Assembly (NCBI RefSeq): GCF_020966635.1
Contig: NZ_JAJKFQ010000001.1
Coordinates: 1,178,001 to 1,242,000 of the forward strand
DNA from: Stieleria sp. JC731
Lineage (GTDB): Bacteria; Planctomycetota; Planctomycetia; Pirellulales; Pirellulaceae
Reading direction: 5' to 3'
Length of the DNA: 64,000 bases
In this document: positions 48,784-57,743 of the stretch, one piece after another
Layout of the letters: each line of letters begins with the position of its first letter
How positions within the stretch are numbered: the stretch's first letter is position 1
The notes under the pieces: generated by a model
What the model was told of the DNA's origin: nothing
What the model saw: only the letters and a program-made list of their open reading frames with translations
Database searches by the model: none
Translations under genes and position numbers: made by a program

Positions 48784-49935
48784 ATGAAGTCAAAACTCAT
48801 ATTCACGTTGGCGTTTGGCGCATTGTTGTTTTTCGCTGGCAACACGATCGCCGAAAATACGAGCGACTGGCTGAACGTTGATTCCGAAACTGCGAAGTCG
48901 AGCAAGAAAATCGATGAACGCGAACTCGGTAAACGCTACCCGGTTGGGAAGAGCTGGGCCGCAACCAAAGTGCTTCGTCTGCAAGGTTTGGCGGTCAATG
49001 AAAACTGGGGAATCGAAGGACGAACGAATGTTGTCTATACCAACCGCTACTCCGGGAAGACAACGGTTCTGGACAACCGCTTAGGCGACATCACATTTGA
49101 AATCCAAGTCTTGGAGGCATCGCAGCAGCGGATTGTCAGCGAGAAACGGCTGCGAGTGGCTGACTTTAGCGACGCGTCGCCAATTCTGAAAATTGGATTG
49201 GAACAACTACTGGATGTCACGCGAACGGCAGTCCCTCCCGCTGACGTTGCTTACAAGCTGTTGGTGACGTACGGCAAAGTTGATCCGCGTTATGAAAAAG
49301 CATTGACGCGTCTGGCCGAAGTCGGCGGATTTGATGTTGAGCGATTGACGCAAATTGCAGAAGCTCGGTTGGTCGAAGACCCCGAACAGTATTCTGGATG
49401 CACTTTCGAAGTCATTTGGTCGAATGGTTTAGGCATCACAAAAGTTCGGCAGACCGCTGGTCCTGTCACTGTCAAGCTTGATGACATTCGGCGTTGGGCC
49501 CAAGCGGCAGATCCTTTGCTGGATTACTACGTCATGGAAAATGCGAATCGGCCAGTCAACGATAGCTGGGAAGTCAGTGCCGACAATGCAAGTTCAATGC
49601 TCGTTCATGGCGGTGGGACTTCCGAAGGTGAGCTGAAACTTCGTTACCTTCGCGATGCGATTTATGACGGCAAGACCTGTCGTCAGTTGGCGATCCAGTC
49701 CGGAGATTTGACATTGATGTTGGATCACAACGCGAAAGCCTATGATGCGCGGGTGCGAGGGATACAAGGAAGAGTCTACTTCGGAAAAGACGATTACCTA
49801 ATCCTGCAAGCCAACGGCAACTGTGACATTAAGGCAAACGTGCGTAGCAAAAATCACTTGCTCTTTGGCACAAAGTGGCAGCGCGACGTGCAAACCGATT
49901 TCCGCTACGAAGCCAAATTGCTTAGCAATAACTGA
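48784..49935 (+). CDS. Secreted protein of unknown function
   Basis: 383 aa with a clear signal peptide (KSKLIFTLAFGALLFFAGNTIAEN, cleavage after about residue 23). The rest has no membrane segment and mixed alpha/beta content, with few cysteines. Possible beta-rich segments include GRTNVVYTNRYSGKTTVLDN and GRVYFGKDDYLILQANGN. I recognise no family. It follows the pseudokinase-like gene after 126 bp and precedes the FHA-ABC fusion by 51 bp, so these three may form one transcript; in that case it could be a partner of the membrane complex. Confidence 0.7.
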   Translation: MKSKLIFTLAFGALLFFAGNTIAENTSDWLNVDSETAKSSKKIDERELGKRYPVGKSWAATKVLRLQGLAVNENWGIEGRTNVVYTNRYSGKTTVLDNRLGDITFEIQVLEASQQRIVSEKRLRVADFSDASPILKIGLEQLLDVTRTAVPPADVAYKLLVTYGKVDPRYEKALTRLAEVGGFDVERLTQIAEARLVEDPEQYSGCTFEVIWSNGLGITKVRQTAGPVTVKLDDIRRWAQAADPLLDYYVMENANRPVNDSWEVSADNASSMLVHGGGTSEGELKLRYLRDAIYDGKTCRQLAIQSGDLTLMLDHNAKAYDARVRGIQGRVYFGKDDYLILQANGNCDIKANVRSKNHLLFGTKWQRDVQTDFRYEAKLLSNN

Positions 49936-49986
49936 GTACGTGTAGTCAACCCAAGATGATGAACCCAGCGTGGTGAGTTGTTCTCT

Positions 49987-52900
49987 GTGAATATCTGTCC
50001 TAGTTGTCAACGAACCATCGATTCAGGTGCTCAGGTTAGGGCAGGGCAGGGGAGTGGTGTTTGCAGCGAGTGTGAATTTCCGCTGTCGCGACTGATCGCT
50101 TTGAAGGCCCGCTCGGGATTCGAAGCAAACTTCGGCTCAAGCGTTTCGGTAGCCGAATCAGCATCTGAACGGTCCGTTGTTCAGCGGCCTGCGATTGAAT
50201 ACCAGAACGCCAGTGAAGTCATCTCGCTGGATCGCGAAGTTGTCATCGGTCGAGAGCCAGTAAAAGCCGATGGCGTTGAGACTCGTGCAATTCGGCACCG
50301 CGAACTGAGTCCGGTGCATGCGCTCGTCTTGATTGACGCGAAGGACAGGAAATGGATTTGCCGGATTGCCTCGGATGCTGGACTGTTCATCGACGGGCGA
50401 CCTGTCACGGCCGGTTTGTTGTTGCCCGGGACCGTTGTGCAGTTGGGACCGTTGGCTTGGCGGGTTGATCATGATGCGGAACGTCTGCATCCGGTTCGCC
50501 CTATCGCCGGGTTTGATCTAGCGATTGATGCAGAAGTGCCCGGTCGACTTTGCCCGACCAAGCTTGCCATACGCCATGGGCAGATGACCGCAATCGTCGG
50601 CCCTAGCGGCTGTGGGAAATCAACGTTGTTGGAGACCATCCGCGATGGTAGCGGACTGAAGAACGATGTTGATGTCCGTGGCCGAGTCTATTTCGTACCG
50701 CAAAAAGATTTGGTTCATTCGGATCTGCGATTGGGCGACGCACTCGAATCGATCGGCCAGATCTACGGACGTGAGATTCTGCCCTATGAGATCGATGAAG
50801 CTTTAGACGCGGTCGGATTGCCGATCGAAGCGAAGCACCGATTTCCGAGTCAGCTTAGTGGTGGGCAATTGCGCCGCTTTCGGATCGCGGGTGCGTTGTT
50901 GAGTGGTGCCGGTGTGATTGTTCTTGATGAACCCGATAGCGGTTTAGATCACCAAACGGCCGACGAAATTATCTCACTGCTTCGGTCCTTATCTGTCTGT
51001 GGCGCGAGCATTGTTGCGGTAACACATCACCGGCATGTGTTGGCCAAATTCGATCGCGTGATTGAAATGGCGACGAGCGATCAGGGCGGTTGTGTCTTGG
51101 AGGCCGAATCGGCATCGACTCAGTCACCCTTGGTGCCGGTGCCCGATGATGACTTGACCGAACGCATCGGCGGGTTTCGCCGATTGAGAATCCTGTTGCG
51201 ACGTGAGCGTCAAAAGTTAACTTCACCGAAACTCGTATGGCTTCGCTTCGGACCGCTGTCGCTTCCACAGTTGGTTGTCAGCCTGCTGATGGTTCCTATG
51301 TTATTTGCGATCGCGGTGGCGATCAGTGTCCCGACAGATCCAGATCGGGATGTCCTTGATGGTCTTTACGGTGCAATAGCACCGATGACGCGGTTGGGGT
51401 TCATGGCGGTGGTTTCGGTGATTTGGATGTCCGCAAGTGGCAGCCACTTGTCGATCACACGCGACCGCGAATTGATTGACTACGAACGCTCGCATGGCAT
51501 CGGTGATGCTGCCATGCTGTTTTCGAAGTCGCTCGTGTTGGCGATAGCAGGCGTGCTGCAAACGCTCGTCTTTGCGGTTTTGCTGGACTTGATCCGCTAT
51601 CGATATCTTGACCTGTCATACTTTGTCGATGAGCGTGCAAGCCAGCTTGTCGGTGTCGCCTTGTGTTTGGTTCTGGTGTCAATCGCGGCAACGATGTTAG
51701 GGGTGTTGATATCCGTTGTCGCTGGGCGGACGCCATTATTGGCAGCGGCAATGCTACCGGTCATCATGATGGTACAAATCCTTTTTAGTGTCCCATTTGC
51801 CGTTTCGAATCCCGACGGATATGAACCCCTAGCGGACTATGATCGTTTGACAGTCATCTCCGACGATGGTGGTGAAAGTGTTACAGCAGATAGCGAAGAT
51901 GAATTTGCGTGGGAAGATGAAGTCGAGCCGGAACCACTATGGCTGACTTCGTTGATTTCCTACACGACATTGTCTCGTTACGGTGACAAGTGGCTGCGCA
52001 GTTTTGCGGTCAGTCCCGAGCCACCCGAAAATGCATCGACCGTACAGTGGCGTTCGGCGGAAACTTTGCTGGGGCTGACATTCGGGTGCTTTGCGATGGC
52101 GTTTGCGACGCTAAAACTTCAAATCAAACGATTGGGACGACCTCGTCAGTTGCGACTCGCTAGCGCTAGTGCAGCGCTAGTAGGGTGGCTTGTCTTTGGT
52201 TTGCTTATTTGTGGTTCCGTTGGGATTGAACATGCCGCGGGGCAGGATTCGGAATCTTCAAATCAAGTCATTGCCATTGAGATAACCGATGGACGATATG
52301 ACCAGAATGCGATTGTCGAAGCATTCGGTGGTCGTGCGGAATCGAAGCCTCGATTGCGCACTCTTGATGGCCAAGACCGTTTGGGATTGGTCGCGTTAGA
52401 GTTGGTAGGCAAGATCAAGTTCTCGCTAAATGACCAGATGCTAAAAATCGAACTTGTCAAAACGCCGAAATGGGAATTGATGCGGCACCTTGCGCCGCCG
52501 CAGCTTGTCGGACGAGATGAAGCGATCGGCAAAAATGATGTCGTCGTTTTTGTTCATGGCCTTGAAGGCGGCGCGAGCACGTTCGCAGCGGCTCAGAAAG
52601 AGCTTGATGCGCAGGACATCGCGTGGATGCGATTTGAGTATCCCAACGACGGCCCGCCTGATGAAATCGGTGCGATGTTGGCGCAGACGCTTGAGCAATT
52701 CCACGACGACAGTCCACGAAGTCGTTTGCATTTGGTTGCCCATTCCCTGGGTGGATTGGTGTCCCTGTCGGCGGTCACGCACGAGTCCGCTCCGCACAAC
52801 GCGATCGACAACGTGTTTACCCTGGGGACACCGTTCGGCGGTTCCACGTTGGCGTCCTTTCATGACGAGTTGGAACTGTTTGATGTGTTGTTCCGCTTGG

Positions 52901-53334
52901 CAACGGTCACACGTGGTGCATTGAACACCGTCGCGGATGGTCAGGGCGAAGCGGCGCAGGCGTTGCGACCGGGCAGCGATTTTTTGCGGGACTTACTGGC
53001 GAGGCCTCGACCCGCGGGCGTCGACTTTCACGTCGCCGCCGGCACCAAAAGTTTCCTGACCGACCAGCGGCGCGAGCAACTTTCGAAGTCGCTTCCCCAA
53101 GAATTGAAACGATTGAGAATCGATCCGAAATACGCTGAGCGGCTTGAGAAGCTACTGCAGGCGGACGAGTTAGATGACGGAGCTGGCGACGGAGCGGTCA
53201 GTATTGATAGTGCGATGTTGTTGCCGAATCCCCAGTCTCGGGTTGAGTTTCCGTTGACCCACCTGGGTTTGGTCAGCGACAAGGCGCCGTTGCGGTGGGT
53301 TTTGGAAACGGCGGGGTTGCAGTCGACTAAGTAG
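49987..53334 (+). CDS. Zinc ribbon-FHA-ABC transporter-alpha/beta hydrolase fusion
   Basis: 1115 aa. Starting from an in-frame TTG at 49978 (residue 1): a zinc-ribbon CPSC...CSEC at 8-32, an FHA domain at about 85-165 (VVIGRE, then SPVHALV), and an ABC ATPase at about 185-365 with Walker A GPSGCGKST (208-216), LSGGQ (293-297), Walker B VIVLDEP (313-319) and the H-loop TH (349-350). Six membrane helices between 430 and 712 make an ABCG-type permease. An extra hydrophobic segment (728-750) with signal-peptide character then leads into an alpha/beta hydrolase with HGLEGG (860-865) and nucleophile S923 in AHSLGG. GTG 49987 was taken as start. Helix count puts the hydrolase outside the cytoplasm. 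Confidence 0.88.
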   Translation: MNICPSCQRTIDSGAQVRAGQGSGVCSECEFPLSRLIALKARSGFEANFGSSVSVAESASERSVVQRPAIEYQNASEVISLDREVVIGREPVKADGVETRAIRHRELSPVHALVLIDAKDRKWICRIASDAGLFIDGRPVTAGLLLPGTVVQLGPLAWRVDHDAERLHPVRPIAGFDLAIDAEVPGRLCPTKLAIRHGQMTAIVGPSGCGKSTLLETIRDGSGLKNDVDVRGRVYFVPQKDLVHSDLRLGDALESIGQIYGREILPYEIDEALDAVGLPIEAKHRFPSQLSGGQLRRFRIAGALLSGAGVIVLDEPDSGLDHQTADEIISLLRSLSVCGASIVAVTHHRHVLAKFDRVIEMATSDQGGCVLEAESASTQSPLVPVPDDDLTERIGGFRRLRILLRRERQKLTSPKLVWLRFGPLSLPQLVVSLLMVPMLFAIAVAISVPTDPDRDVLDGLYGAIAPMTRLGFMAVVSVIWMSASGSHLSITRDRELIDYERSHGIGDAAMLFSKSLVLAIAGVLQTLVFAVLLDLIRYRYLDLSYFVDERASQLVGVALCLVLVSIAATMLGVLISVVAGRTPLLAAAMLPVIMMVQILFSVPFAVSNPDGYEPLADYDRLTVISDDGGESVTADSEDEFAWEDEVEPEPLWLTSLISYTTLSRYGDKWLRSFAVSPEPPENASTVQWRSAETLLGLTFGCFAMAFATLKLQIKRLGRPRQLRLASASAALVGWLVFGLLICGSVGIEHAAGQDSESSNQVIAIEITDGRYDQNAIVEAFGGRAESKPRLRTLDGQDRLGLVALELVGKIKFSLNDQMLKIELVKTPKWELMRHLAPPQLVGRDEAIGKNDVVVFVHGLEGGASTFAAAQKELDAQDIAWMRFEYPNDGPPDEIGAMLAQTLEQFHDDSPRSRLHLVAHSLGGLVSLSAVTHESAPHNAIDNVFTLGTPFGGSTLASFHDELELFDVLFRLATVTRGALNTVADGQGEAAQALRPGSDFLRDLLARPRPAGVDFHVAAGTKSFLTDQRREQLSKSLPQELKRLRIDPKYAERLEKLLQADELDDGAGDGAVSIDSAMLLPNPQSRVEFPLTHLGLVSDKAPLRWVLETAGLQSTK

Positions 53335-53341
53335 CCCTATC

Positions 53342-53505
53342 AGCCGCACCGCGTTAGCGGCGGTTTTCGGATGGACAACCGGGGCTAACGCCCATCGGCT
53401 AATCGGAAGACCATCTTCTTATGAGCCGCACCGCGTTAGCGGCGGTTTTCGCACGGACAACCGGGGCAAATGCCCATCGGCTAATCGGAAGACCAGATTC
53501 TTATA
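53342..53505. repeat. 82-bp tandem hairpin repeat, two units
   Basis: AGCCGCACCGCGTTAGCGGC starts at 53342 and again at 53424. Each unit pairs AGCCG...CGTTAGCGGCGGTT with AACCGGGG..AA(C/T)GCCCATCGGCT to form a hairpin, and ends CGGAAGACCA(T/G). It starts 8 bp after the stop of the FHA-ABC gene and belongs to the same GCTAACGC/CGGCT family as the other repeat loci. Confidence 0.8.
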
Positions 53506-53907
53506 AAACCCACCGCAAAAACGTTTCGTACCCCCGGTTCCCTCATTTGAGGGGCGCGGCGATTGGAATGGTCCTGTGACCGTGCATCGGACGCGGGGGG
53601 CGATACCGGTTGGGGGAGTCACGGTTGACTATTGGCTGTGAATTTGCGGTCCGAGTGTGACTTTGGCCCAATTTTCGCACTCAAAGAGCCGCTTTCTCCA
53701 TTTACAACATCCCGGTATGCCTCTTACACTGCCGGGCTTTCCCGCGACCGCTATAGGTGTGCTCGCACGGGTCGCGGGTTTACCCAGATTGCCAACCACC
53801 TTTGGCGATGCTGTCCCGGCCCCCCTGGCCAGCGTCAGGAACCTTGTTTTTGACGTTTGTGACTCCTGGTAATTAACCCAAGATAATTGTTTACCCCCTG
53901 ATTTCGC
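53506..53907. other. Structured intergenic region upstream of ffh
   Basis: About 400 bp. A perfect 9-bp stem (CCCGCGACC at 53741-53749 with 53770-53778, 20-nt loop) lies here, next to a 5-bp CCCGG/CCGGG stem at about 53711-53736. Short plus-strand frames (53632, 53657) lack family resemblance and are not called. The GGAAGGAAGC loop of SRP RNA was looked for and not seen. Confidence 0.4.
53741..53778. promoter_or_regulatory. Hairpin in the ffh leader region
   Basis: A perfect 9-bp inverted repeat, CCCGCGACC and GGTCGCGGG, with a 20-nt loop, 130 bp before the ffh start. It could be a leader RNA structure, part of a small RNA or a terminator without a T-run. Role unknown. Confidence 0.35.
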
Positions 53908-55383
53908 GTGTTTGATTCCCTTTCCGAAGGTTTGCAGTCGGCGTTCAAAAGCTTGCGTGGCAAAGGCAAGCTGACCGAAGGCAATATGCGCGAAGGGCTG
54001 GATATCGTTCAGCGATCACTGCTGGAGGCGGATGTCAGCTATCCCGTCGTCCAGGAATTCATGGGGCACGTTTCCGACCGAGCGTTGGGCAAAAAGGTTT
54101 TGCTCAGCTTGCGTCCGGAAGAAGAGCTGGTTCGCATCGTCCACAGCGAACTGGTTTCGATTTTAGGGCCTGTCGACCCTTCGATTCACCTGAAGAAAGA
54201 CGCGCCCACGATCATCATGCTCTGCGGTTTGCAGGGTAGCGGTAAAACGACCACCTGCGGAAAGCTCTCGCAGCTGCTTGTCGAGCAAGGTGTGACGCCG
54301 ACGTTGGTTGCGGCCGACTTGCAGCGTCCGGCCGCGATCGAGCAATTAAAGGTGGTCGGTGAGCAGGTCGGCGTGCCGGTCTACACCGAACCAGACAACA
54401 AAAACCCCGTTGAGGTTTGCAAAAACGGCGTTGCCAAGGCGAAAGCCGATGGCTCACGCGTCGTTATCCTTGATACCGCGGGTCGTTTGGCAATCGACGA
54501 AGAGTTGATGGCCGAGCTTCAGAAGATTGACAATAAGGTTGGCCCCGACCAAGTCTACTTGGTTGTTGACGGCATGACCGGTCAAGACGCTGTTAACAGT
54601 GCCGATGCGTTTAACAAGGCGTTGGAGCTTGACGGTGTCATCATGACCAAGCTCGATGGCGATGCCCGTGGTGGGGCGTTGTTATCGGTCAAGCATGTCA
54701 CCGGGGTGCCGATCAAGTTCATCGGGACTGGCGAGCATCTCGACGCGCTGGAACCCTTCCGTCCGGAGGGAATGGCGGGCCGGATCTTGCAGATGGGCGA
54801 TATCGTCGCCGCCGCTGCAGAAGCTCACCGAATCGTCGATGAAAAGGAGCGTGAGGAACTGGAAGCGAAGATGGCTTCCGGCGAGTTCACGCTCGACGAT
54901 TTCAAGAACATGATGGAAAAAGTCGCTCGGCCTGGTTTGATGGGCCGAATGATGAGCTTGATGCCCGGAATGGGGCAATTCAAGGAAGCACTGGAAAGCG
55001 AAGAAGCTGCCGGTGGGATCCGCCAAACGATTGGTGCGATCAACAGTATGACGGCAGCCGAACGGCGCAACCCCAAGATTATCGATGCCGCACGGCGGAC
55101 TCGGATCGCGAAAGGGGCCGGCGTTCAAACGCCCTTGATCAGCCAGCTGGTCAAGCAATTCGAAGTCATGAAGCCTTTGATGCAGAACATGGCAGGCGGT
55201 TCAACAATGGACCGAGCTAAGATGATGCAGCAGCTTCAAGGCGCGATGACCAGCGGCAATGGCTCGCTGGATTCGATGCGGGTCAAAAAAAGCACGGGCA
55301 AGCGATTGTCCAATGCCGAAAGGGCCAAGCTAAAGAAAGAGCGTGACAAACAGAAACGCAAAATGAAACGCAACAAGAAATAG
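53908..55383 (+). CDS. ffh: Signal recognition particle protein (SRP54)
   Basis: 491 aa. A GTPase that binds SRP RNA and signal sequences and targets ribosomes to FtsY at the membrane. The N domain is 1 to about 95; the G domain has GLQGSGKT at 107-114, DTAGRLAIDEEL and TKLDGDARGGA; the Met-rich M domain follows from about 320 (MMSLMPGMGQFKE, MKPLMQNMAGG). The C-terminus is Lys/Arg-rich. The start is GTG at 53908, the only plausible codon before the N domain. It heads the ffh-rpsP-trmD-rplS-yraN block, an ancient arrangement. Confidence 0.97.
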   Translation: MFDSLSEGLQSAFKSLRGKGKLTEGNMREGLDIVQRSLLEADVSYPVVQEFMGHVSDRALGKKVLLSLRPEEELVRIVHSELVSILGPVDPSIHLKKDAPTIIMLCGLQGSGKTTTCGKLSQLLVEQGVTPTLVAADLQRPAAIEQLKVVGEQVGVPVYTEPDNKNPVEVCKNGVAKAKADGSRVVILDTAGRLAIDEELMAELQKIDNKVGPDQVYLVVDGMTGQDAVNSADAFNKALELDGVIMTKLDGDARGGALLSVKHVTGVPIKFIGTGEHLDALEPFRPEGMAGRILQMGDIVAAAAEAHRIVDEKEREELEAKMASGEFTLDDFKNMMEKVARPGLMGRMMSLMPGMGQFKEALESEEAAGGIRQTIGAINSMTAAERRNPKIIDAARRTRIAKGAGVQTPLISQLVKQFEVMKPLMQNMAGGSTMDRAKMMQQLQGAMTSGNGSLDSMRVKKSTGKRLSNAERAKLKKERDKQKRKMKRNKK

Positions 55384-55435
55384 CGTTTTGAACCGATAAT
55401 CAAATACACCTTTTTTCCTACTTAGTGAGTTTGAA

Positions 55436-55861
55436 ATGGCAGTTCGAATCCGTCTGAAAAAGATGGGTCGCACCCACCGACCGTTCTTCCGCGTTTGCGC
55501 GATGGATCAACGTTCGCCACGTGACGGACGGGTGATCGAAGAGTTGGGTTACTACGACCCCATGTGCCCCGAAACCGATGCTCGCGTCCAATTGAAGGCC
55601 GAACGCGTCGATCACTGGTTGAGCGTTGGTGCTCAGCCAAGTGAGAAGGTCGCTGTGCTGATCAAAAAGTACGGTAGCAACGGAACCCACTTGGATGCCC
55701 AAAAAGAAGCTCTCGAGCGATTGGGTAAGCGAAAAGAATACACCCCCGCACCGCCTGCACCACCGAAACCGGCTGCTCAAGAAGCTCCTGCCGAAGAAGC
55801 GGCTGCAGAAGCTCCCGCCGAAGGTGATGCTGCTGCGGAAACCGAAGCGGCTGCAGAGTAG
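55436..55861 (+). CDS. rpsP: 30S ribosomal protein S16 with Ala/Glu-rich tail
   Basis: 141 aa. The first about 85 residues are a normal S16 (VRIRLKKMGRTHRPFFRVCAMD), needed for 30S assembly. The remaining 55 residues form a Pro/Ala/Glu-rich tail (YTPAPPAPPKPAAQEAP, then alternating Ala and Glu) that is probably disordered. Many S16 proteins end near residue 90, so the tail is long. It starts 52 bp after ffh and precedes trmD by 52 bp; the usual rimM gene between rpsP and trmD is missing. Confidence 0.96.
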   Translation: MAVRIRLKKMGRTHRPFFRVCAMDQRSPRDGRVIEELGYYDPMCPETDARVQLKAERVDHWLSVGAQPSEKVAVLIKKYGSNGTHLDAQKEALERLGKRKEYTPAPPAPPKPAAQEAPAEEAAAEAPAEGDAAAETEAAAE

Positions 55862-55913
55862 TCGTCCAAGCGGTTTGTTGGTTTGTCTTTGATCGCCGTG
55901 AGAGGTTGATTCG

Positions 55914-56603
55914 ATGCGATTCGACATCGTCACACTGTTCCCGGCGATCTTTGATGGCTACCTAACGCAGAGTTTGCTGGAAAAGGCGATCGCGAAAGAT
56001 ATCGTCCAAATCCACCGGCATGATCTGCGCGATTGGGCTGCTGACACACCACACCGCAAAGTCGATGACCGTCCATTTGGTGGCGGGCCTGGGATGCTGT
56101 TGCAAGTCGATGTGACAGTGCCTTGTGTCGAAGACGTTGACCGAATGGTTGCGACCCCGGCGCGAAAAATTTTGTTGACCCCACAGGGCAAACGTTTCGA
56201 TCAGCGAATGGCAGAAGATTTTGCCACGAGCGAGCGGTTGATGTTGCTCTGCGGACGCTACGAAGGGTTCGATCAACGGGTGATCGATATCCTTGAGCCC
56301 GAAGAGGTCAGCATTGGTGATTTCGTCCTCAACGGAGGCGAAGTCGCCGCGATGACAATCATCGATGGCGTCGTCCGGCTATTGCCAGGCGTGCTGGGCG
56401 ATGAGAACAGTAACATTGATGATTCGTTCAGCCGAGGAAATCGGTTGCTCGAATTTCCACAATACACCCGACCAAGGGATTATCGCGGACATAACGTCCC
56501 CGAGGTTCTATTAAGCGGAAACCACGAAGCTATCGCCGAGTGGAGAAGCCAACAGAGCCGAATCCGAACTGAACAGCGACGCTCGGATTTACTGAGCGAC
56601 TGA
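55914..56603 (+). CDS. trmD: tRNA (guanine37-N1)-methyltransferase
   Basis: 229 aa. A SPOUT (trefoil-knot) methyltransferase that makes m1G37 next to the anticodon and prevents frameshifting. The family start RFDIVTLFPAIFDGYL, DDRPFGGGPGML, LLCGRYEGFDQRV and the knot region SIGDFVLNGGEVAAM are all present, and length is slightly short for the family. It is co-directional with rpsP and rplS at 50-60-bp spacings, a conserved ribosome-linked operon. Confidence 0.97.
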   Translation: MRFDIVTLFPAIFDGYLTQSLLEKAIAKDIVQIHRHDLRDWAADTPHRKVDDRPFGGGPGMLLQVDVTVPCVEDVDRMVATPARKILLTPQGKRFDQRMAEDFATSERLMLLCGRYEGFDQRVIDILEPEEVSIGDFVLNGGEVAAMTIIDGVVRLLPGVLGDENSNIDDSFSRGNRLLEFPQYTRPRDYRGHNVPEVLLSGNHEAIAEWRSQQSRIRTEQRRSDLLSD

Positions 56604-56660
56604 ATCAACATTTCGATCATCAACCGACCAATAACCTGATTTAGTGAAGGGCTTTTAGCG

Positions 56661-57014
56661 ATGAGCCAAGCGATCCTAGAAAAAGTCGAACAATCCTCGA
56701 TGAAGGAAAATCCGCCCAAGTTTGAAATCGGCGATACCGTCGATGTTCACTTGCGGATTCTTGAAGGCAACAAAGAGCGAATCCAAGTTTTCACCGGTGT
56801 CGTGATCGCGATTAGCGGTAGCGGATCGAAAGAGATGTTCACCGTTCGACGAATCGTTGCCGGTGAAGGTGTGGAGCGTAAGTTCCCAATCCACAGCCCA
56901 CGTATCGAGAAAGTCGAAGTGAAACGCAGCAGCGTCGTTCGCCGTGCGAAGCTTTACTTCTTGCGTCAACGTGTTGGTAAGGCTGTCCGTTTGAAAGAAC
57001 GTCGTCGATCCTAA
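56661..57014 (+). CDS. rplS: 50S ribosomal protein L19
   Basis: 117 aa. L19 sits at the 30S-50S interface. Typical sequences are FEIGDTVDVHLRI, RIQVFTGVVIAISG, FTVRRIVAGEGVERKFPIHSP and the basic C-terminus KLYFLRQRVGKAVRLKERR. It is 57 bp after trmD in the ribosomal operon. A 7-bp hairpin follows 18 bp past the stop. Confidence 0.97.
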   Translation: MSQAILEKVEQSSMKENPPKFEIGDTVDVHLRILEGNKERIQVFTGVVIAISGSGSKEMFTVRRIVAGEGVERKFPIHSPRIEKVEVKRSSVVRRAKLYFLRQRVGKAVRLKERRRS

Positions 57015-57031
57015 TCGCATCTAGGCGATTC

Positions 57032-57050
57032 GCTTCGCACATCGCGAAGC
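57032..57050 (+). terminator. Hairpin between rplS and yraN
   Basis: GCTTCGC at 57032-57038 and GCGAAGC at 57044-57050 form a perfect 7-bp stem with a 5-nt loop. There is no following T-run, so it may be a 3' mRNA-end hairpin or weak attenuator rather than a full terminator. Confidence 0.35.
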
Positions 57051-57140
57051 AGCTGTTAAAACGAATTCGTTTCGCGGCCATCGCTAGTCTCGCACGCCGC
57101 TGTGCTTGACCGCGAAACGATTGGGACTGAAGTGAACCCT

Positions 57141-57632
57141 ATGTCCCGATGTCAGGCCTTGCTCGATACCGCTCAGAAATGGTTGCAGATCCGCAAGTGG
57201 ATGCAACGTATCGATCAGTGGCGTTTCGGATCCGTCGATGTTGAAGGTCCGATCGGGTTGCGTGGCGAGCAAACGGCCGCGCGACTGCTGCGAAAGAAAG
57301 GCTTGCTCATCATCGCGGCAAATGAATCTGACCGCGCCGGCGAAATCGATCTGATCGCCGCTGACAAGAAATCACGATTGCTGATCTTTGTCGAAGTTAA
57401 AACGCTGAAGACCACGAAACCGGGGCATCCGGCCGATCGGGTCGACTCTAACAAGCAGCGTCGCATCACGCAGGCCGCACTACGATTCTTGAAAAGGCGT
57501 GGACTGCTCGGTACGCCCTGTCGGTTTGATGTTGTTGCCATCTGGTGGCCGAATCCCGCCAGCGACCCCGACCGCATCGAGCACTACGAAGCCGCCTTCG
57601 AAGCCGTTGGGGATCATCAGATGTGGGCCTAG
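57141..57632 (+). CDS. yraN: YraN family (UPF0102) endonuclease-like protein
   Basis: About 163 aa from ATG 57141; in-frame GTG codons at 57102 and 57132 are alternatives. The core follows the PD-(D/E)xK nuclease pattern of the UPF0102 family: GEQTAARLLRKKGLLIIAAN, GEIDLIAADKKSRLLIFVEVKT and RFDVVAIWW. The active-site residues are D in GEID and E/K in VEVKT. Its role is thought to lie in Holliday-junction-like DNA processing but is not well established. Position after rplS is common across bacteria. Confidence 0.9.
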   Translation: MSRCQALLDTAQKWLQIRKWMQRIDQWRFGSVDVEGPIGLRGEQTAARLLRKKGLLIIAANESDRAGEIDLIAADKKSRLLIFVEVKTLKTTKPGHPADRVDSNKQRRITQAALRFLKRRGLLGTPCRFDVVAIWWPNPASDPDRIEHYEAAFEAVGDHQMWA

Positions 57633-57743
57633 CCGGATCGTCTTGTTGATAAGGTATCAACGACACTGGCTGAGCCGCACTTTGCCGGATCATGATCGAT
57701 TAGAATGGCCGAGTCCCACCTCGCTTTCCTCCATTCGGTTGAC

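Noticed and set aside
53700-53870. SRP RNA gene next to ffh
   Set aside because: The conserved GGAAGGAAGC-type loop and domain IV bulges were not found on either strand.
53632-53872. Small frames before ffh
   Set aside because: No family resemblance, overlap a strong hairpin region and end just before the ffh start without operon-like spacing.
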